Shown piece by piece: positions 62,718 to 64,000 of a DNA stretch of 64,000 nt; positions within the stretch are counted from its first letter, which is position 1, and each line of letters begins with the position of its first letter. Below the pieces are notes generated by a model. That model was not told where the DNA came from. It saw nothing but the letters and a program-made list of their open reading frames with translations, and ran no database searches. Origin of the DNA: Coccinella septempunctata (taxonomy: Eukaryota > Arthropoda > Insecta > Coleoptera > Coccinellidae); contig NC_058191.1 of the NCBI RefSeq assembly GCF_907165205.1, forward strand, positions 8,744,501 to 8,808,500, in the 5' to 3' direction. Both the position numbers and the translations under genes were made by a program.

Positions 62718-64000
62718 GAGGTGGTCCGGCTGGGTTTCGAACCCAGTGAGCGCATGGGGTGACACTACAGAAACTCCGTTTCTTGCCACCGCTCTACCCA
62801 TGCGCCTGGTAACACTTGTTAGTGCAGTCTATTTCATGCCAAATACCAGGTGGCAGTGATTGTTATTAATACGCGGAAGAGACTGTTTGTATGGTATTTT
62901 TATTTTATTGAATTATATTTTTGGTCATTTCTCAATTTGTTTTTTCAATACGCGTACACAGAAGGAACCTTTGAATATAAGGGGTTACGGCCGGTTTCAT
63001 AATCAAACCTAAAGTCGCTTTAATTTTAAAGCTTCTTTTAACCCAACTAAAAATGACATTGAAAGAAGCTTTAAACTCAAAGTGACTTTAAATTTGATTA
63101 TGAAACCGGCCGTTAGTCTTCGAGTTGTACAAATGTTTCAACAGTAGATTCTTGAGATCGAAATAAACACGTTTTTCCTGAACCAAAAAAAAGGCAAAAT
63201 AATGAGTTAGATAAGTGAATTAATATTTAGATTACTCATTTTCAAGGAAATTGCTGAATAAAAAGATACTTTTACACATTCCCAAAATTTCTGAACTCCA
63301 TTAACCTTTGTGAAGCAGTGTATTGTAAACAAGCTCCCACGTCGAAACTATACGTGAACTCTAAAAAATGTCAAACTGCAAGATTGAAATAGCACATCTC
63401 ACCTGGCAATACCAGTGTTGGCAGTTATCCATACATAAATAACAACCCCCGAAAAAGAAAGTCGAGGCATAGTCTATTCTAAACCATATCTTTTATTTTC
63501 CGAAGTCGATGACGGATAAAGAATTTCATATTGAAATTCAAAAATAAGATTTATTAAGTGCAATCTTTTCCACACCACCTATGAGGTAGATTGCTAGGTG
63601 CGTTTTATTTTTACATGGTGTCCCCTGTAGGCCTAATCCATGGTGTTAGTTTGGTTTTTTTAGGGCGTGGGTGATGAAGTTGATCAATTTTGTCAATTAC
63701 TTACACACACTTTCGCCAGGTTATTATTACAAATTACAGCATGCTGCGGTATCGCGTACATACTTTTTTTTTTCTCTTTTTTTCTGGTACACATGTTCAT
63801 TTTCAGTTTTTTTTTTCTTTTTTTGGTACACATGTTCATTTTCAGTTTATTGTATATTTTGTATATTTTCATTTTTCTGTAATTGTTATTTTTTTTTGTT
63901 TTTTCATTTGTGTTCTTAATTTTTCTCTTTTCTCTTTTTTTCTGGTACACATGTTCATTTTCAGTTTATTGTATATTTCGTATTTTTTCATTTTTCCGTA
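62718..64000. repeat. Satellite unit 39 (partial, right edge)
   Basis: Type A head. Private TTCAATACGCGTACAC, CACATCTCACC and GTGGGTGATG. Ends inside the T-rich tract, so the array continues beyond the window. Confidence 0.92.

Larger units (their letters stand above)
1..64000. repeat. Satellite array, ~1.56-kb tandem unit, about 40 copies
   Basis: The motif GAGGTGGTCCGG and the sequence around it recur 39 times, at 1424, 2951, 4516, 6051, 7616, 9151, 10716, 12283, 13820, 15385, 16952, 18488, 20054, 23446, 25011, 26556, 28122, 29688, 31244, 32808, 34369, 35936, 37500, 39066, 40616, 42182, 43749, 45313, 46884, 48452, 50019, 51585, 53351, 54914, 56475, 58043, 59610, 61156 and 62718. Three sites carry one base change: 29688, 54914 and 59610. 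Spacing is 1527 to 1571 bp, except 3392 bp where a foreign insert sits (20054) and 1766 bp where a sub-repeat expanded (51585). All units share one orientation and align almost base for base. Both window edges lie inside the array. Tandem arrays homogenised by unequal exchange look like this. Whether it is centromeric, heterochromatic or sex-linked cannot be judged. Confidence 0.97.

Noticed and set aside
1..64000. CRISPR array
   Set aside because: The repeat unit is 1.56 kb with no short unique spacers, and nothing else suggests a prokaryote.
1..64000. CENP-B box or telomeric repeats marking a chromosomal location
   Set aside because: No match to the CENP-B box consensus and no short telomere-type repeat was seen.

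Overview
This window is one block of AT-rich eukaryotic satellite DNA. A unit of about 1.56 kb is repeated head to tail about 40 times: 38 complete units, one of them interrupted, plus a partial unit at each edge. I set the unit phase at the GAGGTGGTCCGG motif. I found no credible protein-coding gene. The open frames are low-complexity peptides rich in Phe, Ser, Tyr and Lys, read from a T-rich tract; they overlap in several frames and on both strands. The satellite structure, the tRNA-type Pol III promoter sequence on the minus strand and the TTA-flanked MITE-like relic point to a metazoan, perhaps an arthropod. The species cannot be told from the sequence.

Each unit has the same layout; offsets count from the unit start. 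(1) At +4 to +91 there is a tRNA-derived, SINE-like head on the minus strand, with an intact T-arm/B box and an A-box-like block. (2) At +270 to +394 there is a 125-bp foldback, MITE-like relic flanked by TTA. (3) From about +400 to +950 there is an AT-rich spacer with short hairpins. (4) Near +950 to +1000 there is a GTGTGTG/CACACAC hairpin. (5) From about +1040 to +1350 there is a strongly T-rich tract with three or four copies of a GGTACACATGTTCATTTT box. (6) A short spacer leads to the next head. A Pol III transcript from a head would run on the minus strand through the T-rich tract of the preceding unit as A-rich RNA. The first A5 run on the plus strand (T5 in the RNA) lies about 740 nt away.

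The units form a mosaic of higher-order repeats. From 3380 to 9697 there is a dimer period of 3100 bp. From 9061 to 20832 there is a trimer period of 4669 or 4668 bp. From 28122 to 46883 there is a tetramer period of about 6.25 kb with internal shuffling. A local monomer duplication (offset 1568) covers 46884-50018, and a looser 6.24-kb relation links units at 54914 and 61156. The unit at 51585 is 200 bp too long because its T-rich tract was expanded by unequal exchange.

The only foreign sequence is an 1815-bp insert at 20833-22647 with a 12-bp flanking duplication. It is a giant hairpin of 847-bp arms and a 78-nt loop, built from an unrelated 491-bp tandem unit (full unit plus part unit, then the same inverted). 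Its inversion point has 6-bp microhomology. The higher-order repeat variant differs on the two sides of this insert, so either a rearrangement or an assembly join is possible there.
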